In this document: piece after piece, positions 11,623-24,906 of the stretch | How positions within the stretch are numbered: position 1 is the first letter of the stretch | Layout: the number at the start of each line of letters is the position of its first letter | From: Ecdyonurus torrentis | Lineage: Eukaryota > Arthropoda > Insecta > Ephemeroptera > Heptageniidae | Assembly (NCBI GenBank): GCA_949318235.1 | Contig: CASGGR010000056.1 | Coordinates: 675,457 to 739,456 of the forward strand | Reading direction: 5' to 3' | Length of the DNA: 64,000 nt | Translations under genes and position numbers: made by a program | The notes under the pieces: model-generated | The model's input: the letters and a program-made list of their open reading frames with translations, nothing else | Databases searched by the model: none | Told to the model about the DNA's origin: nothing

Positions 11623-14082
11623 TGACTAGGTTTGGCTACATGACGAGTGAAAACTAAAATTGTCAATAACCCAAAAAGTATGCGTCGGAGCAAAAAAGTT
11701 CAAGACATCTTTTTTGTACAGAAATGAAAAAGCTATGTTTTGAGTTAAAAAAGATGTCTGTAGCATTCTTAGTTTTTGAGAAATCATCAAAACTAGTTTT
11801 AATCGTGTAAAAAGTATGATTTTTATCATTCAATAACATTTAATTCTTGAAATAGAAACTTTGTTTTATGACTTGGTTTGGCTTCCTGATGAGTGATAAC
11901 TAAAATTGTCAATAACCCAAAAAGTATGCGTTGGAGCAATAAAGTTCAAGACATATTTTTTGTAGACAAATAAAAAAGCTATGTTTTGAGTTATATTGGA
12001 TGTCTGTAGCATTTTTAGTTTTTGAGAAATCATCAAAACTAGTTTTAATCGTGTAAAAAGTATGATTTTTATCATTCAATAACATTTGTTTCTTGAAATA
12101 GAAACTTTGTTTTATGACTAGGTTTGGCTACATGACGAGTGAAAACTAAAATTGTCAATAACCCAAAAAGTATGCGTCGGAGCAAAAAAGTTCAATACAT
12201 ATTTTTTGTACAGAATTGAAAAAGCTATGTTTTAAGTTAAAATAAATGTCTGTAGCATTCTTAGTTTTTGAGAAATCATCAAAACTAGTTTTAATCGTGT
12301 AAAAAGTATGATTTTTATCATTCAATAACATTTAATTTTTGAAATAGAAACTTTGTTTTATGACTTGGTTTGGCTACATGATGAGTGATAACTAAAATTG
12401 TCAATAACCCAAAAAGTATGCGTCGGAGCAAAAAAGTTCAAGACATCTTTTTTGTACAGAATTGAAAAAGCTATGTTTTGAGTTATATTGAATGTCTGTA
12501 GCATTTTAAGTTTTTGAGAAATCATCAAAACTAGTTTTAATCGTGTAAAAAGTATGATTTTTATAATTCAATAACATTTAATTCTTGAAATAGAAACTTT
12601 GTTTTATGACTTGGTTTGGCTACATGATGAGTGATAACTAAAATTGTCAATAACCCAAAAAGTATGCGTCGGAGCAAAAAAGTTTAAGACATCTTTTTTG
12701 TAGACAATTAAAAAAGCTATGTTTTGAGTTATATTGGATGTCTGTAGCATTTTTAGTTTTTGAGAAATCATCAAAACTAGTTTTAATCGTGTAAAAAGTA
12801 TGATTTTTATCATTCAATAACATTTGTTTTTTGAAATAGAAACTTTGTTTTATGACTAGGTTTGGCTACATGACGAGTGAAAACTAAAATTGTCAATAAC
12901 CCAAAAAGTATGCGTCGGAGCAAAAAAGTTCAAGACATCTTTTTCGTACAGAATTGAAAAAGCTATGTTTTGAGATATATTGAATGTCTGTAGCATTTTT
13001 AGTTTTTGAGAAATCATCAAAACTAGTTTTAATCGTGTAAAAAGTATAATTTTTATCATTCAATAACATTTGGTTCTTGAAATAGAAACTTTGTTTTATG
13101 ACTAGGTTTGGCTACATGACGAGTGAAAACTAAAATTGTCAATAACCCAAAAAGTATGCGTCGGAGCAAAAAAGTTCAAGACATCTTTTTTGTACAGAAT
13201 TGAAAAAGCTATGTTTTGAGTTATATTGAATGTCTGTAGCATTTTAAGTTTTTGAGAAATCATCAAAACTAGTTTTAATCGTGTAAAAAGTATGATTTTT
13301 ATAATTCAATAACATTTAATTCTTGAAATAGAAACTTTGTTTTATGACTTGGTTTGGCTACATGATGAGTGATAACTAAAATTGTCAATAACCCAAAAAG
13401 TATGCGTCGGAGCAAAAAAGTTTAAGACATCTTTTTTGTAGACAATTAAAAAAGCTATGTTTTGAGTTATATTGGATGTCTGTAGCATTTTTAGTTTTTG
13501 AGAAATCATCAAAACTAGTTTTAATCGTGTAAAAAGTATGATTTTTATCATTCAATAACATTTGTTTTTTGAAATAGAAACTTTGTTTTATGACTAGGTT
13601 TGGCTACATGACGAGTGAAAACTAAAATTGTCAATAACCCAAAAAGTATGCGTCGGAGCAAAAAAGTTCAAGACATCTTTTTCGTACAGAATTGAAAAAG
13701 CTATGTTTTGAGATATATTGAATGTCTGTAGCATTTTTAGTTTTTGAGAAATCATCAAAACTAGTTTTAATCGTGTAAAAAGTATAATTTTTATCATTCA
13801 ATAACATTTGGTTCTTGAAATAGAAACTTTGTTTTATGACTAGGTTTGGCTACATGACGAGTGAAAACTCAAATTGTCAATAACTTAAAAAGTATGCGTC
13901 GGAGCAAAAAAGTTCAAGACATCTTTTTTGTACAGAATTAAAAAAGCTATGTTTTGAGTTATATTGAATGTCTGTAGCATTTTTAGTTTTTGAGAAATCA
14001 TCAAAACTAGTTTTAATCGTGTAAAAAGTATGATTTTTATAATTCAATAACATTTAATTCTTGAAATTGAAACTTTGTTTTA
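11623..14082. repeat. 11-monomer HOR, copy C, one monomer short (m47-m56, 2460 bp)
   Basis: This copy follows A and B but has ten monomers. The missing one is explained by m53, a fusion of the d and f monomers that stand side by side in copies A and B. The copy ends with the same 'actcaaattg' monomer, after which the array switches to the a-b-c-d module. Confidence 0.92.
13099..13344. repeat. Chimeric monomer d/f (m53), deletion junction
   Basis: The left part has the d-type head 'tgactagg' and 'gacgagtgaaaac'. The right part has the f-type 'gtacagaattg' and 'attttaag'. In copies A and B these are two successive monomers (m31/m32 and m42/m43). The exchange point lies between the last d-specific base near 13128 and the first f-specific base near 13201. 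This is the expected deletion product of unequal exchange one monomer out of register. Confidence 0.85.
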
Positions 14083-16050
14083 TGACTTGCTTTGGCTACA
14101 TGATGAGTGATAACTAAAATTGTCAATAACCCAAAAAGTATGCGTCGGAGCAAAAAAGTTTAAGACATCTTTTTTGTAGACAATTAAAAAAGCTATGTTT
14201 TGAGTTATATTAGATGTCTGTAGCATTTTTAGTTTTTAAGAAATCATCAAAACTAGTTTTAATCGTGTAAAAAGTATGATTTTTATCATTCAATAACATT
14301 TAATTCTTGAAATAGACACTTTGTTTTATGACTTGGTTTGGCTACATGATGAGTGATAACTAAAATTGTCAATAACCCAAAAAGTATGCGTCGGAGCAAA
14401 AAAGTTTAAGACATCTTTTTTGTACAGAATTAAAAAAGCTATGTTTTGAGTTATATTGAATGTCTGTAGCGTTTTTAGTTTTTGAGAAATCATCAAAACT
14501 AGTTTTAATCGTGTAAAAAGTATGATTTTTATCATTCAATAACATTTGTTTTTTGAAATAGAAACTTTGTTTTATGACTAGGTTTGGCTACATGACGAGT
14601 GAAAACTAAAATTGTCAATAACCCAAAAAGTATGCGTCGGAGCAAAAAAGTTCAAGACATCTTTTTCGTACAGAATTGAAAAAGCTATGTTTTGAGATAT
14701 ATTGAGTGTCTGTAGCATTTTTAGTTTTTGAGAAATCATCAAAACTAGTTTTAATCGTGTAAAAAGTATAATTTTTATCATTCAATAACATTTGGTTCTT
14801 GAAATAGAAACTTTGTTTTATGACTAGGTTTGGCTACATGACGAGTGAAAACTAAAATTGTCAATAACCCAAAAAGTATGCGTCGGAACAAAAAAGTTCA
14901 AGACATCTTTTTTGTACAGAATTAAAAAAGCTATGTTTTGAGTTATATTGAATGTCTGTAGCATTTTTAGTTTTTGAGAAATCATCAAAACTAGTTTTAA
15001 TCGTGTAAAAAGTATGATTTTTATAATTCAATAACATTTAATTCTTGAAATTGAAACTTTGTTTTATGACTTGCTTTGGCTACATGATGAGTGATAACTA
15101 AAATTGTCAATAACCCAAAAAGTATGCGTCGGAGCAAAAAAGTTTAAGACATCTTTTTTGTAGACAATTAAAAAAGCTATGTTTTGAGTTATATTAGATG
15201 TCTGTAGCATTTTTAGTTTTTGAGAAATCATCAAAACTAGTTTTAATCGTGTAAAAAGTATGATTTTTATCATTCAATAACATTTAATTCTTGAAATAGA
15301 AACTTTGTTTTATGACTTGGTTTGGCTACATGATGAGTGATAACTAAAATTGTCAATAACCCAAAAAGTATGCGTCGGAGCAAAAAAGTTTAAGACATCT
15401 TTTTTGTACAGAATTAAAAAAGCTTTGTTTTGAGTTATATTGAATGTCTGTAGCGTTTTTAGTTTTTGAGAAATCATCAAAACTAGTTTTAATCGTGTAA
15501 AAAGTATGATTTTTATCATTCAATAACATTTGTTTTTTGAAATAGAAACTTTGTTTTATGACTAGGTTTGGCTACATGACGAGTGAAAACTAAAATTGTC
15601 AATAACCCAAAAAGTATGCGTCGGAGCAAAAAAGTTCAAGACATCTTTTTCGTACAGAATTAAAAAAGCTATGTTTTGAGATATATTGAGTGTCTGTAGC
15701 ATTTTTAGTTTTTGAGAAATCATCAAAACTAGTTTTAATCGTGTAAAAAGTATAATTTTTATCATTCAATAACATTTGGTTCTTGAAATAGAAACTTTGT
15801 TTTATGACTAGGTTTGGCTACATGACGAGTGAAAACTAAAATTGTCAATAACCCAAAAAGTATGCGTCGGAGCAAAAAAGTTCAAGACATCTTTTTTGTA
15901 CAGAATTAAAAAAGCTATGTTTTGAGTTATATTGAATGTCTGTAGCATTTTTAGTTTTTGAGAAATCATCAAAACTAGTTTTAATCGTGTAAAAAGTATG
16001 ATTTTTATAATTCAATAACATTTAATTCTTGAAATTGAAACTTTGTTTTA
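14083..16050. repeat. Tandem 4-mer HOR, two copies (m57-m60 and m61-m64, 984 bp each)
   Basis: The order a, b/d, c, d occurs twice in succession. Both copies share 'gtacagaattaaaa' plus 'agcgttttt' in the second monomer and 'gagtgtctg' in the third. Private changes include 'tttttaagaaatc' in m57, 'agacactttg' before m58, 'cggaacaaa' in m60, 'agctttg' in m62 and 'gaattaaaa' in m63. The copies are thus slightly older than the 11-mer copies. Confidence 0.85.
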
Positions 16051-18510
16051 TGACTTGCTTTGGCTACATGATGAGTGATAACTAAAATTGTCAATAACCC
16101 AAAAAGTATGCGTCGGAGCAAAAAAGTTTAAGACATCTTTTTTGTAGACAATTAAAAAAGCTATGTTTTGAGTTATATTGGATGTCTGTAGCATTTTTAG
16201 TTTTTGAGAAATCATCAAAACTAGTTTTAATCGTGTAAAAAGTATGATTTTTATCATTCAATAACATTTGTTTTTTGAAATAGAAACTTTGTTTTATGAC
16301 TAGGTTTGGCTACATGACGAGTGAAAACTAAAATTGTCAATAACCCAAAAAGTATGCGTCGGAGCAAAAAAGTTCAAGACATCTTTTTCGTACAGAATTG
16401 AAAAAGTTATGTTTTGAGATATATTGAATGTCTGTAGCATTTTTAGTTTTTGAGAAATCATCAAAACTAGTTTTAATCGTGTAAAAAGTATGATTTTTAT
16501 AATTCAATAACATTTAATTCTTGAAATTGAAACTTTGTATTATGACTTGCTTTGGCTACATGATGAGTGATAACTAAAATTGTCAATAACCCAAAAAGTA
16601 TGCGTCGGAGCAAAAAAGTTCAAGACATCTTTTTTGTAGACAATTAAAAAAGCTATGTTTTGAGTTATATTGGATGTCTGTAGCATTTTTAGTTTTTGAG
16701 AAATCATCAAAACTAGTTTTAATCGTGTAAAAAGTATGATTTTTATCATTCAATAACATTTGGTTCTTGAAATAGAAACTTTGTTTTATGACTAGGTTTG
16801 GCTACATGACGAGTGAAAACTAAAATTGTCAATAACCCAAAAAGTATGCGTCGGAACAAAAAAGTTCAAGACATCTTTTTTGTACAGAAATGAAAAAGCT
16901 ATGTTTTGAGTTAAAAAAGATGTCTGTAGCATTCTTAGTTTTTGAGAAATCATCAAACCTAGTTTTAATCGTGTAAAAAGTATGATTTTTATCATTCAAT
17001 AACATTTAATTCTTGAAATAGAAACTTTGTTTTATGACTTGGTTTGGCTTCCTGATGAGTGATAACTAAAATTGTCAATAACCCAAAAAGTATGCGTCGG
17101 AGCAAAAAAGTTCAAGACATCTTTTTTGTACAGAATTGAAAAAGCTATGTTTTGAGATATATTGAATGTCTGTAGCATTTTTAGTTTTTGAGAAATCATC
17201 AAAACTAGTTTTAATCGTGTAAAAAGTATGATTTTTATAATTCAATAACATTTAATTCTTGAAATAGAAACTTTGTTTTATGACTTGGTTTGGCTACATG
17301 ATGAGTGATAACTAAAATTGTCAATAACCCAAAAAGTATGCGTCGGAGCAAAAAAGTTCAAGACATCTTTTTTGTAGAGAAATAAAAAAGCTCTGTTTTG
17401 AGTTATATTGGATGTCTGTAGCATTTTTAGTTTTTGAGAAATCATCAAAACTAGTTTTAATCGTGTAAAAAGTATGATTTTTATCATTCAATAACATTTG
17501 TTTTTTGAAATAGAAACTTTGTTTTATGACTAGGTTTGGCTACATGACGAGTGAAAACTAAAATTGTCAATAACCCAAAAAGTATGCGTCGGAGCAAAAA
17601 AGTTCAAGACATCTTTTTCGTACAGAATTGAAAAAGCTATGTTTTGAGATATATTGAATGTCTGTAGCATTTTTAGTTTTTGAGAAATCATCAAAACTAG
17701 TTTTAATCGTGTAAAAAGTATAATTTTTATCATTCAATAACATTTGGTTCTTGAAATAGAAACTTTGTTTTATGACTAGGTTTGGCTACATGACGAGTGA
17801 AAACTAAAATTGTCAATAACCCAAAAAGTATGCGTCGGAGCAAAAAAGTTCAAGACATCTTTTTTGTACAGAATTAAAAAAGCTATGTTTTGAGTTATAT
17901 TGAATGTCTGTAGCATTTTTAGTTTTTGAGAAATCATCAAAACTAGTTTTAATCGTGTAAAAAGTATGATTTTTATAATTCAATAACATTTAATTCTTGA
18001 AATTGAAACTTTGTTTTATGACTTGCTTTGGCTACATGATGAGTGATAACTAAAATTGTCAATAACCCAAAAAGTATGCGTCGGAGCAAAAAAGTTTAAG
18101 ACATCTTTTTTGTAGACAATTAAAAAAGCTATGTTTTGAGTTATATTGGATGTCTGTAGCATTTTTAGTTTTTGAGAAATCATCAAAACTAGTTTTAATC
18201 GTGTAAAAAGTATGATTTTTATCATTCAATAACATTAGTTTTTTGAAATAGAAACTTTGTTTTATGACTAGGTTTGGCTACATGACGAGTGAAAACTAAA
18301 ATTGTCAATAACCCAAAAAGTATGCGTCGGAGCAAAAAAGTTCAAGACATCTTTTTCGTACAGAATTGAAAAAGCTATGTTTTGAGATATATTGAATGTC
18401 TGTAGCATTTTTAGTTTTTGAGAAATCATCAAAACTAGTTTTAATCGTGTAAAAAGTATGATTTTTATAATTCAATAACATTTAATTCTTGAAATAGAAA
18501 CTTTGTTTTA
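16051..18510. repeat. Transition block m65-m74, including the first k monomer
   Basis: The order is a, c ('aaaagttatg'), a ('tgtattatgac'), g-prime ('cggaacaa', 'aaacctag'), i, k, c, d, a, c. The k monomer at 17281 ('gtagagaaat', 'agctctg') is the first of six regular k landmarks. m74 is preceded by the rare tail 'cattagtttttt', which marks the same place in later HOR copies (20.4, 23.6, 30.8 and 35.0 kb). Confidence 0.85.
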
Positions 18511-21500
18511 TGACTAGGTTTGGCTACATGACGAGTGAAAACTAAAATTGTCAATAACCCAAAAAGTATGCGTCGGAGCAAAAAAGTTCAAGACATCTTT
18601 TTTGTAGACAATTAAAAAAGCTATGTTTTGAGTTATATTGGATGTCTGTAGCATTTTTAGTTTTTGAGAAATCATCAAAACTAGTTTTAATCGTGTAAAA
18701 AGTATGATTTTTATAATTCAATAACATTTAATTCTTGAAATAGAAACTTTGTTTTATGACTTGGTTTGGCTACATGATGAGTGATAACTAAAATTGTCAA
18801 TAACCCAAAAAGTATGCGTCGGAGCAATAAAGTTCAAGACATCTTTTTTGTAGACAATTAAAAAAGCTATGTTTTGAGTTATGTTGGATGTCTGTAGCAT
18901 TTTTAGTTTTTGAGAAATCATCAAAACTAGTTTTAATCGTGTAAAAAGTATGATTTTTATCATTCAATAACATTTGTTTCTTGAAATAGAAACTTTGTTT
19001 TATGACTAGGTTTGGCTACATGACGAGTGAAAACTAAAATTGTCAATAACCCAAAAAGTATGCGTCGGAGCAAAAAAGTTCAATACATATTTTTTGTACA
19101 GAATTGAAAAAGCTATGTTTTAAGTTAAAATAAATGTCTGTAGCATTCTTAGTTTTTGAGAAATCATCAAAACTAGTTTTAATCGTGTAAAAAGTATGAT
19201 TTTTATCATTCAATAACATTTAATTTTTGAAATAGAAACTTTGTTTTATGACTTGGTTTGGCTACATGATGAGTGATAACTAAAATTGTCAATAACCCAA
19301 AAAGTATGCGTCGGAGCAAAAAAGTTCAAGACATCTTTTTTGTACAGAATTGAAAAAGCTATGTTTTGAGATATATTGAATGTCTGTAGCATTTTTAGTT
19401 TTTGAGAAATCATCAAAACTAGTTTTAATCGTGTAAAAAGTATGATTTTTATAATTCAATAACATTTAATTCTTGAAATAGAAACTTTGTTTTATGACTT
19501 GGTTTGGCTACATGATGAGTGATAACTAAAATTGTCAATAACCCAAAAAGTATGCGTCGGAGCAAAAAAGTTCAAGACATCTTTTTTGTAGAGAAATAAA
19601 AAAGCTCTGTTTTGAGTTATATTGGATGTCTGTAGCATTTTTAGTTTTTGAGAAATCATCAAAACTAGTTTTAATCGTGTAAAAAGTATGATTTTTATCA
19701 TTCAATAACATTTGTTTTTTGAAATAGAAACTTTGTTTTATGACTAGGTTTGGCTACATGACGAGTGAAAACTAAAATTGTCAATAACCCAAAAAGTATG
19801 CGTCGGAGCAAAAAAGTTCAAGACATCTTTTTTGTACAGAATTAAAAAAGCTATGTTTTGAGTTATATTGAATGTCTGTAGCATTTTTAGTTTTTGAGAA
19901 ATCATCAAAACTAGTTTTAATCGTGTAAAAAGTATGATTTTTATAATTCAATAACATTTGGTTCTTGAAATAGAAACTTTGTTTTATGACTAGGTTTGGC
20001 TACATGACGAGTGAAAACTAAAATTGTCAATAACCCAAAAAGTATGCGTCGGAGCAAAAAAGTTCAAGACATCTTTTTTGTACAGAATTAAAAAAGCTAT
20101 GTTTTGAGTTATATTGAATGTCTGTAGCATTTTTAGTTTTTGAGAAATCATCAAAACTAGTTTTAATCGTGTAAAAAGTATGATTTTTATAATTCAATAA
20201 CATTTAATTCTTGAAATTGAAACTTTGTTTTATGACTTGCTTTGGCTACATGATGAGTGATAACTAAAATTGTCAATAACCCAAAAAGTATGCGTCGGAG
20301 CAAAAAAGTTTAAGACATCTTTTTTGTAGACAATTAAAAAAGCTATGTTTTGAGTTATATTGGATGTCTGTAGCATTTTTAGTTTTTGAGAAATCATCAA
20401 AACTAGTTTTAATCGTGTAAAAAGTATGATTTTTATCATTCAATAACATTAGTTTTTTGAAATAGAAACTTTGTTTTATGACTAGGTTTGGCTACATGAC
20501 GAGTGAAAACTAAAATTGTCAATAACCCAAAAAGTATGCGTCGGAGCAAAAAAGTTCAAGACATCTTTTTCGTACAGAATTGAAAAAGCTATGTTTTGAG
20601 ATATATTGAATGTCTGTAGCATTTTTAGTTTTTGAGAAATCATCAAAACTAGTTTTAATCGTGTAAAAAGTATGATTTTTATAATTCAATAACATTTAAT
20701 TCTTGAAATAGAAACTTTGTTTTATGACTAGGTTTGGCTACATGACGAGTGAAAACTAAAATTGTCAATAACCCAAAAAGTATGCGTCGGAGCAAAAAAG
20801 TTCAAGACATCTTTTTTGTAGACAATTAAAAAAGCTATGTTTTGAGTTATATTGGATGTCTGTAGCATTTTTAGTTTTTGAGAAATCATCAAAACTAGTT
20901 TTAATCGTGTAAAAAGTATGATTTTTATCATTCAATAACATTTGGTTCTTGAAATAGAAACTTTGTTTTATGACTAGGTTTGGCTACATGACGAGTGAAA
21001 ACTAAAATTGTCAATAACCCAAAAAGTATGCGTCGGAGCAAAAAAGTTTAAGACATCTTTTTCGTACAGAATTGAAAAAGCTATGTTTTGAGATATATTG
21101 AATGTCTGTAGCATTTTTAGTTTTTGAGAAATCATCAAAACTAGTTTTAATCGTGTAAAAAGTATAATTTTTATCATTCAATAACATTTGGTTCTTGAAA
21201 TAGAAACTTTGTTTTATGACTAGGTTTGGCTACATGACGAGTGAAAACTAAAATTGTCAATAACCCAAAAAGTATGCGTCGGAGCAAAAAAGTTCAAGAC
21301 ATCTTTTTTGTACAGAATTAAAAAAGCTATGTTTTGAGTTATATTGAATGTCTGTAGCATTTTTAGTTTTTGAGAAATCATCAAAACTAGTTTTAATCGT
21401 GTAAAAAGTATGATTTTTATCATTCAATAACATTTGGTTCTTGAAATAGAAACTTTGTTTTATGACTAGGTTTGGCTACATGACGAGTGAAAACTAAAAT

Positions 21501-21708
21501 TGTCAATAACCCAAAAAGTATGCGTCGGAGCAAAAAAGTTCAAGACATCTTTTTTGTACAGAAATGAAAAAGCTATGTTTTGAGTTAAAAAAGATGTCTG
21601 TAGCATTCTTAGTTTTTGAGAAATCATCAAAACTAGTTTTAATCGTGTAAAAAGTATGATTTTTATAATTCAATAACATTTAATTCTTGAAATAGAAACT
21701 TTGTTTTA
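18511..21708. repeat. 13-monomer HOR, copy 1 (m75-m87, 3198 bp)
   Basis: The order is q, l, e, f, k, d, d, a, c, q, c ('tttaagac'), d, g. The l monomer has 'gcaataaag' and 'gttatgttggatg'. This unit follows directly on a 9-monomer version (m70-m78) and is that version plus a repeated c-d-g-q set. The last monomer, g, ends with the 'ataattcaat' tail that usually precedes q, marking the exchange junction. Confidence 0.9.
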
Positions 21709-24700
21709 TGACTAGGTTTGGCTACATGACGAGTGAAAACTAAAATTGTCAATAACCCAAAAAGTATGCGTCGGAGCAAAAAAGTTCAAGACATCTTTTT
21801 TGTAGACAATTAAAAAAGCTATGTTTTGAGTTATATTGGATGTCTGTAGCATTTTTAGTTTTTGAGAAATCATCAAAACTAGTTTTAATCGTGTAAAAAG
21901 TATGATTTTTATAATTCAATAACATTTAATTCTTGAAATAGAAACTTTGTTTTATGACTTGGTTTGGCTACATGATGAGTGATAACTAAAATTGTCAATA
22001 ACCCAAAAAGTATGCGTCGGAGCAATAAAGTTCAAGACATCTTTTTTGTAGACAATTAAAAAAGCTATGTTTTGAGTTATGTTGGATGTCTGTAGCATTT
22101 TTAGTTTTTGAGAAATCATCAAAACTAGTTTTAATCGTGTAAAAAGTATGATTTTTATCATTCAATAACATTTGTTTCTTGAAATAGAAACTTTGTTTTA
22201 TGACTAGGTTTGGCTACATGACGAGTGAAAACTAAAATTGTCAATAACCCAAAAAGTATGCGTCGGAGCAAAAAAGTTCAATACATATTTTTTGTACAGA
22301 ATTGAAAAAGCTATGTTTTAAGTTAAAATAAATGTCTGTAGCATTCTTAGTTTTTGAGAAATCATCAAAACTAGTTTTAATCGTGTAAAAAGTATGATTT
22401 TTATCATTCAATAACATTTAATTTTTGAAATAGAAACTTTGTTTTATGACTTGGTTTGGCTACATGATGAGTGATAACTAAAATTGTCAATAACCCAAAA
22501 AGTATGCGTCGGAGCAAAAAAGTTCAAGACATCTTTTTTGTACAGAATTGAAAAAGCTATGTTTTGAGATATATTGAATGTCTGTAGCATTTTTAGTTTT
22601 TGAGAAATCATCAAAACTAGTTTTAATCGTGTAAAAAGTATGATTTTTATAATTCAATAACATTTAATTCTTGAAATAGAAACTTTGTTTTATGACTTGG
22701 TTTGGCTACATGATGAGTGATAACTAAAATTGTCAATAACCCAAAAAGTATGCGTCGGAGCAAAAAAGTTCAAGACATCTTTTTTGTAGAGAAATAAAAA
22801 AGCTCTGTTTTGAGTTATATTGGATGTCTGTAGCATTTTTAGTTTTTGAGAAATCATCAAAACTAGTTTTAATCGTGTAAAAAGTATGATTTTTATCATT
22901 CAATAACATTTGTTTTTTGAAATAGAAACTTTGTTTTATGACTAGGTTTGGCTACATGACGAGTGAAAACTAAAATTGTCAATAACCCAAAAAGTATGCG
23001 TCGGAGCAAAAAAGTTCAAGACATCTTTTTTGTACAGAATTAAAAAAGCTATGTTTTGAGTTATATTGAATGTCTGTAGCATTTTTAGTTTTTGAGAAAT
23101 CATCAAAACTAGTTTTAATCGTGTAAAAAGTATGATTTTTATAATTCAATAACATTTGGTTCTTGAAATAGAAACTTTGTTTTATGACTAGGTTTGGCTA
23201 CATGACGAGTGAAAACTAAAATTGTCAATAACCCAAAAAGTATGCGTCGGAGCAAAAAAGTTCAAGACATCTTTTTTGTACAGAATTAAAAAAGCTATGT
23301 TTTGAGTTATATTGAATGTCTGTAGCATTTTTAGTTTTTGAGAAATCATCAAAACTAGTTTTAATCGTGTAAAAAGTATGATTTTTATAATTCAATAACA
23401 TTTAATTCTTGAAATTGAAACTTTGTTTTATGACTTGCTTTGGCTACATGATGAGTGATAACTAAAATTGTCAATAACCCAAAAAGTATGCGTCGGAGCA
23501 AAAAAGTTTAAGACATCTTTTTTGTAGACAATTAAAAAAGCTATGTTTTGAGTTATATTGGATGTCTGTAGCATTTTTAGTTTTTGAGAAATCATCAAAA
23601 CTAGTTTTAATCGTGTAAAAAGTATGATTTTTATCATTCAATAACATTAGTTTTTTGAAATAGAAACTTTGTTTTATGACTAGGTTTGGCTACATGACGA
23701 GTGAAAACTAAAATTGTCAATAACCCAAAAAGTATGCGTCGGAGCAAAAAAGTTCAAGACATCTTTTTCGTACAGAATTGAAAAAGCTATGTTTTGAGAT
23801 ATATTGAATGTCTGTAGCATTTTTAGTTTTTGAGAAATCATCAAAACTAGTTTTAATCGTGTAAAAAGTATGATTTTTATAATTCAATAACATTTAATTC
23901 TTGAAATAGAAACTTTGTTTTATGACTAGGTTTGGCTACATGACGAGTGAAAACTAAAATTGTCAATAACCCAAAAAGTATGCGTCGGAGCAAAAAAGTT
24001 CAAGACATCTTTTTTGTAGACAATTAAAAAAGCTATGTTTTGAGTTATATTGGATGTCTGTAGCATTTTTAGTTTTTGAGAAATCATCAAAACTAGTTTT
24101 AATCGTGTAAAAAGTATGATTTTTATCATTCAATAACATTTGGTTCTTGAAATAGAAACTTTGTTTTATGACTAGGTTTGGCTACATGACGAGTGAAAAC
24201 TAAAATTGTCAATAACCCAAAAAGTATGCGTCGGAGCAAAAAAGTTTAAGACATCTTTTTCGTACAGAATTGAAAAAGCTATGTTTTGAGATATATTGAA
24301 TGTCTGTAGCATTTTTAGTTTTTGAGAAATCATCAAAACTAGTTTTAATCGTGTAAAAAGTATAATTTTTATCATTCAATAACATTTGGTTCTTGAAATA
24401 GAAACTTTGTTTTATGACTAGGTTTGGCTACATGACGAGTGAAAACTAAAATTGTCAATAACCCAAAAAGTATGCGTCGGAGCAAAAAAGTTCAAGACAT
24501 CTTTTTTGTACAGAATTAAAAAAGCTATGTTTTGAGTTATATTGAATGTCTGTAGCATTTTTAGTTTTTGAGAAATCATCAAAACTAGTTTTAATCGTGT
24601 AAAAAGTATGATTTTTATCATTCAATAACATTTGGTTCTTGAAATAGAAACTTTGTTTTATGACTAGGTTTGGCTACATGACGAGTGAAAACTAAAATTG

Positions 24701-24906
24701 TCAATAACCCAAAAAGTATGCGTCGGAGCCAAAAAGTTCAAGACATCTTTTTTGTACAGAAATGAAAAAGCTATGTTTTGAGTTAAAAAAGATGTCTGTA
24801 GCATTCTTAGTTTTTGAGAAATCATCAAAACTAGTTTTAATCGTGTAAAAAGTATGATTTTTATCATTCAATAACATTTAATTCTTGAAATAGAAACTTT
24901 GTTTTA
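21709..24906. repeat. 13-monomer HOR, copy 2 (m88-m100, 3198 bp)
   Basis: The monomer order is identical to copy 1. I see only two differences by eye: 'ggagccaaaaag' near 24730 and 'atcatt' in place of 'ataatt' in the tail of the last g monomer. This is about 99.9% identity, so the duplication is recent. Confidence 0.9.
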
